DNA from: Sulfuricaulis sp.
GTDB taxonomy: Bacteria; Pseudomonadota; Gammaproteobacteria; Acidiferrobacterales; Sulfurifustaceae
Assembly (NCBI RefSeq): GCF_024653915.1
Contig: NZ_JANLGY010000016.1
Span: 62,001 to 126,000, forward strand
Reading direction: 5' to 3'
DNA length: 64,000 nt
A model generated the notes under the pieces. It made no database searches and had not been told where the DNA came from. It was given only the letters and a program-made list of their open reading frames with translations. Position 1 is the stretch's first letter; the number at the start of each line of letters is the position of its first letter. Made by a program: the position numbers and the translations under genes. This document shows positions 62,093 to 64,000 of the stretch, piece after piece.

Positions 62093-63190
62093 CTATTGAG
62101 AGTTTGTCATAATAGTTGATGGACGCACAGCGTACGGTGCCGCCAGTGGCTCGCCGATGAATATCCCCTCACCGGGCCAGGCGACACTTTTCCAATATGA
62201 CTCGATAAGCGTCTCGCCGCGCGTGTACCGGTCAATGACGATGCCCGGGTGGGGAAACTTGGCGGGGAAATTACACGGTTCCACCACCGCACCGTAACTG
62301 CCGGTGGCACCAGCCTCCAGCCAGCGCAGGCTGCTCATCTGGTCTCCGCTGCTGGTGAGCTGGCCGCCGGCCGAGGTCAGGTGGTCACCAATCGCTCCAG
62401 GCAGGAAGCGTATTGTGTTAAGCGCGTTCACCTGTTTGGCGCCTGTGAAGTAAAAAAGGACGCGGGATTTCTTTTCAATATAATCCGCTTTGACCATGCG
62501 CAGATCTGCCGGTCCTCCCTTGAGCTGCTGCATAATCTCCGGATAAAAGCCGGCACGGATGTTCCGCGACTTGTCCGACGTGCTGACCAGATACGCCGCC
62601 CCCCGGGGGAACGTCGCATCGGACGCCACACCGCGATCGATCAGCTTTTTGACCTCCTTGAAACTCTTCCCGGCCAGCATCATGGCGGGGCGCAGCCCGT
62701 GGTCATCGTAGGGGCGGCGGCTAGGTGAATTGAAGTAAGGATTCGGTTTCGTCGGGCTGCAGGGCTCCGAACAGAAGGCGGGATCAAAACCAGCGGCAAA
62801 GGCAGTGGTGATGGACATACACCCCGCCCGGTACGGCTTGGTCCATGTCAGAGCATAGGACTGAACCTGCGCGGGTGTCGCCGCATCAATCATGGCCTTG
62901 ATCCTCTGGAACTCCAGTTGCGACATGACAGAAATATCGGGCGTGAACTGCACTCTAATTAAATTTTTGTTTGGGATACGTCTGATTTTCTTATAATACT
63001 CGGCAACACGGATACTCTGCGGATCGGCAGTATTCACTATAATCGCCAGTTCTTGTGCACCTAAAGCGGTTTTCTCGATACCCACCAGGTCGCTATCCTG
63101 CGCCAGCGCACTGTTCAGAAGCCAAGCACTGCCCACAAGTGCTGCAATCATAGGGATACCTGGGGTGACTATTTTGACTCTCGTTGACAT
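62093..63190 (-). CDS. TIGR03790-family exported protein, about 365 aa
   Basis: After a signal-anchor-like start (MSTRVKIVTPGIPMIAALVGSAWLLNSALAQ), the protein has the pattern ELAIIVNTADPQSIRVAEYYKKIRRIPNKNLIRV and a later YLVSTSDKSRNIRAGFY. This matches the TIGR03790 family of unknown function. I start at ATG 63190; ATG 63196 and an upstream frame to 63241 are possible, none with a clear ribosome site. Its stop abuts the rfbB start, so it is likely first in that operon, perhaps acting on surface material. Confidence 0.72.
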   Translation of the reverse strand: MSTRVKIVTPGIPMIAALVGSAWLLNSALAQDSDLVGIEKTALGAQELAIIVNTADPQSIRVAEYYKKIRRIPNKNLIRVQFTPDISVMSQLEFQRIKAMIDAATPAQVQSYALTWTKPYRAGCMSITTAFAAGFDPAFCSEPCSPTKPNPYFNSPSRRPYDDHGLRPAMMLAGKSFKEVKKLIDRGVASDATFPRGAAYLVSTSDKSRNIRAGFYPEIMQQLKGGPADLRMVKADYIEKKSRVLFYFTGAKQVNALNTIRFLPGAIGDHLTSAGGQLTSSGDQMSSLRWLEAGATGSYGAVVEPCNFPAKFPHPGIVIDRYTRGETLIESYWKSVAWPGEGIFIGEPLAAPYAVRPSTIMTNSQ

Positions 63191-63458
63191 CAGCATACTT
63201 ATATTCTGAATCAATAAGTTACAACGTGTTCCAGTGTGCAACCAGAAGATTGGTCTTTATACCTGAAGGATAATTCATCAATCTTGACTATTAACACTCA
63301 CCTGAGCATATTAGCATTTCTCTTTGTTCTGAAACTGGAAAATGAGATAGCCAACAAAGGCTACGTGAGGGGTGACGCACTCGTTCCAGGAGCGGGCGTA
63401 ACCACAATTATTAACCATTCAACGCCGCGCATACTTAAACGTATTGGAGGATTGTAAA

Positions 63459-64000
63459 TGTCGACCACGATGCAAGATGCAAATCTCGAGCAGCTGATCA
63501 GCAAACATCTCGATAAGGTTTTGCCCAAGAAACTGGAAGAAATCGAGTCCAACAGGACGCCGAGCATGGCAATTATCGCCACCAAGGGCACGCTGGACTG
63601 GGCCTATCCTCCGTTTATTCTCGCTTCCACGGGCTCCGCTTTGGGTTGGGACGTATCCATTTTCTTCACTTTCTACGGCCTGCTGCTTCTGAAAAAGGAC
63701 GTAGGAGCGGAAATCAGCCCGCTCGGCAATCCGGCGATGCCGATGAAAATGCCTTTCGGACCGAAGTGGTTTCAGAATTTTGTCTGGCCCATGCCGAACC
63801 TTGTCATGGCAGCCATTCCGGGCTTTGAGAAAGTCGCCACGGTTTTGATGAAGAAAACCTTCAAGAATAAAGGCGTGGCCAGCATCCCCGAGCTGCGTGA
63901 TCTTTGCATCGAAGCCGGCGTCAAGCTGATCGCCTGCCAGATGACGGTGGATGTATTCGGATTCTCCAAGGATGAATTTGTCCCTGAGGTGAAAGATTAC
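63459..64000 (+). CDS. DsrE2-like (DsrE/DsrF/DrsH superfamily) protein, 5' part
   Basis: The ATG at 63459 follows GGAGG by eight bases. About 180 residues are present, starting MSTTMQDANLEQLISKHLDK, with a hydrophobic stretch (DWAYPPFILASTGSALGWDVSIFFTFYGLLLL), then PMKMPFGPKWFQN and GVKLIACQMTVDVFGFSKDE. This matches the DsrE2 membrane-associated sulfur-carrier group, where the Cys in LIACQMTVD is the conserved sulfur-binding residue. DsrE2 often sits with rhodanese and TusA genes in sulfur oxidisers. The gene runs off the window. Confidence 0.85.

Noticed and set aside
63236-63457. Plus-strand frame just before the DsrE2-like gene
   Set aside because: No Shine-Dalgarno, no recognisable domain; the true start with GGAGG is at 63459.

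Overview
The window looks like a chromosomal segment of a sulfur-metabolising gammaproteobacterium. Three things point there: several secreted proteins ending in VPVPAAVWLFGSGLLG-type (PEP/VPLPA-CTERM) sorting tails, a complete prsK-prsR-prsT/exosortase set, and a DsrE2-like sulfur-carrier-family gene at the right edge. The lineage call is inference from gene content. No rRNA, tRNA or CRISPR array was seen.

Layout. (1) About 0-9 kb: a cluster of exported proteins (three VPVPA-tailed proteins and one cysteine-rich protein), then two convergent TPR enzymes, a methyltransferase and a sulfotransferase. (2) 9.1-9.8 kb: a hicAB toxin-antitoxin pair behind a decayed DUF433 gene. (3) 9.9-17.5 kb: a giant modular subtilase with RCC1 repeats, a second type of sorted protein (JDVT-CTERM-like tail) and a FadL/OmpP1 porin. 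(4) 18.3-20.3 kb: a CPBP/MrtJ-like intramembrane protease, a Wza-type export lipoprotein, and an antitoxin with a frameshifted toxin. (5) 20.4-31.3 kb, minus strand: prsR, prsK, prsT, a WecA-like initiating transferase and a fused exosortase-EpsI. (6) 31.5-54.8 kb: a large exopolysaccharide (EPS) locus with glycosyltransferases, PssD/PssE-like proteins (PssD fused to a nucleotidyltransferase fold), a kinase, methyltransferases, two sulfotransferases, a deacetylase, an AsnB-like protein, flippase and polymerase. Two genes, a beta-helix protein and the AsnB-like gene, lie on the opposite strand. (7) 54.9-56.6 kb: gene remnants (epimerase tail, collapsed sat-cysC copy, broken MNT/HEPN pair) around an intact mazEF. 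(8) 56.8-62.1 kb: a bifunctional ATP sulfurylase/APS kinase with the four dTDP-L-rhamnose genes. (9) A TIGR03790-type exported protein, and the start of a DsrE2-like gene.

How it fits together. The WecA-like enzyme would start a lipid-linked repeat unit, the glycosyltransferases extend it with rhamnose among other sugars, the flippase and polymerase move and polymerise it, and the Wza-like lipoprotein exports it. A PAPS-forming enzyme together with three sulfotransferase-fold proteins suggests the polymer is sulfated. The exosortase would process the VPVPA-tailed proteins, with PrsK/PrsR as the likely regulators. A separate dedicated sorting pair (JDVT-like target and MrtJ-like protease) appears to run in parallel. 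The target's N-terminal half is a near-copy of one of the exosortase substrates, so a paralogue seems to have exchanged its sorting tail.

Intergenic DNA is rich in short palindromic and inverted-repeat elements, including terminal-inverted-repeat elements that look like MITEs.
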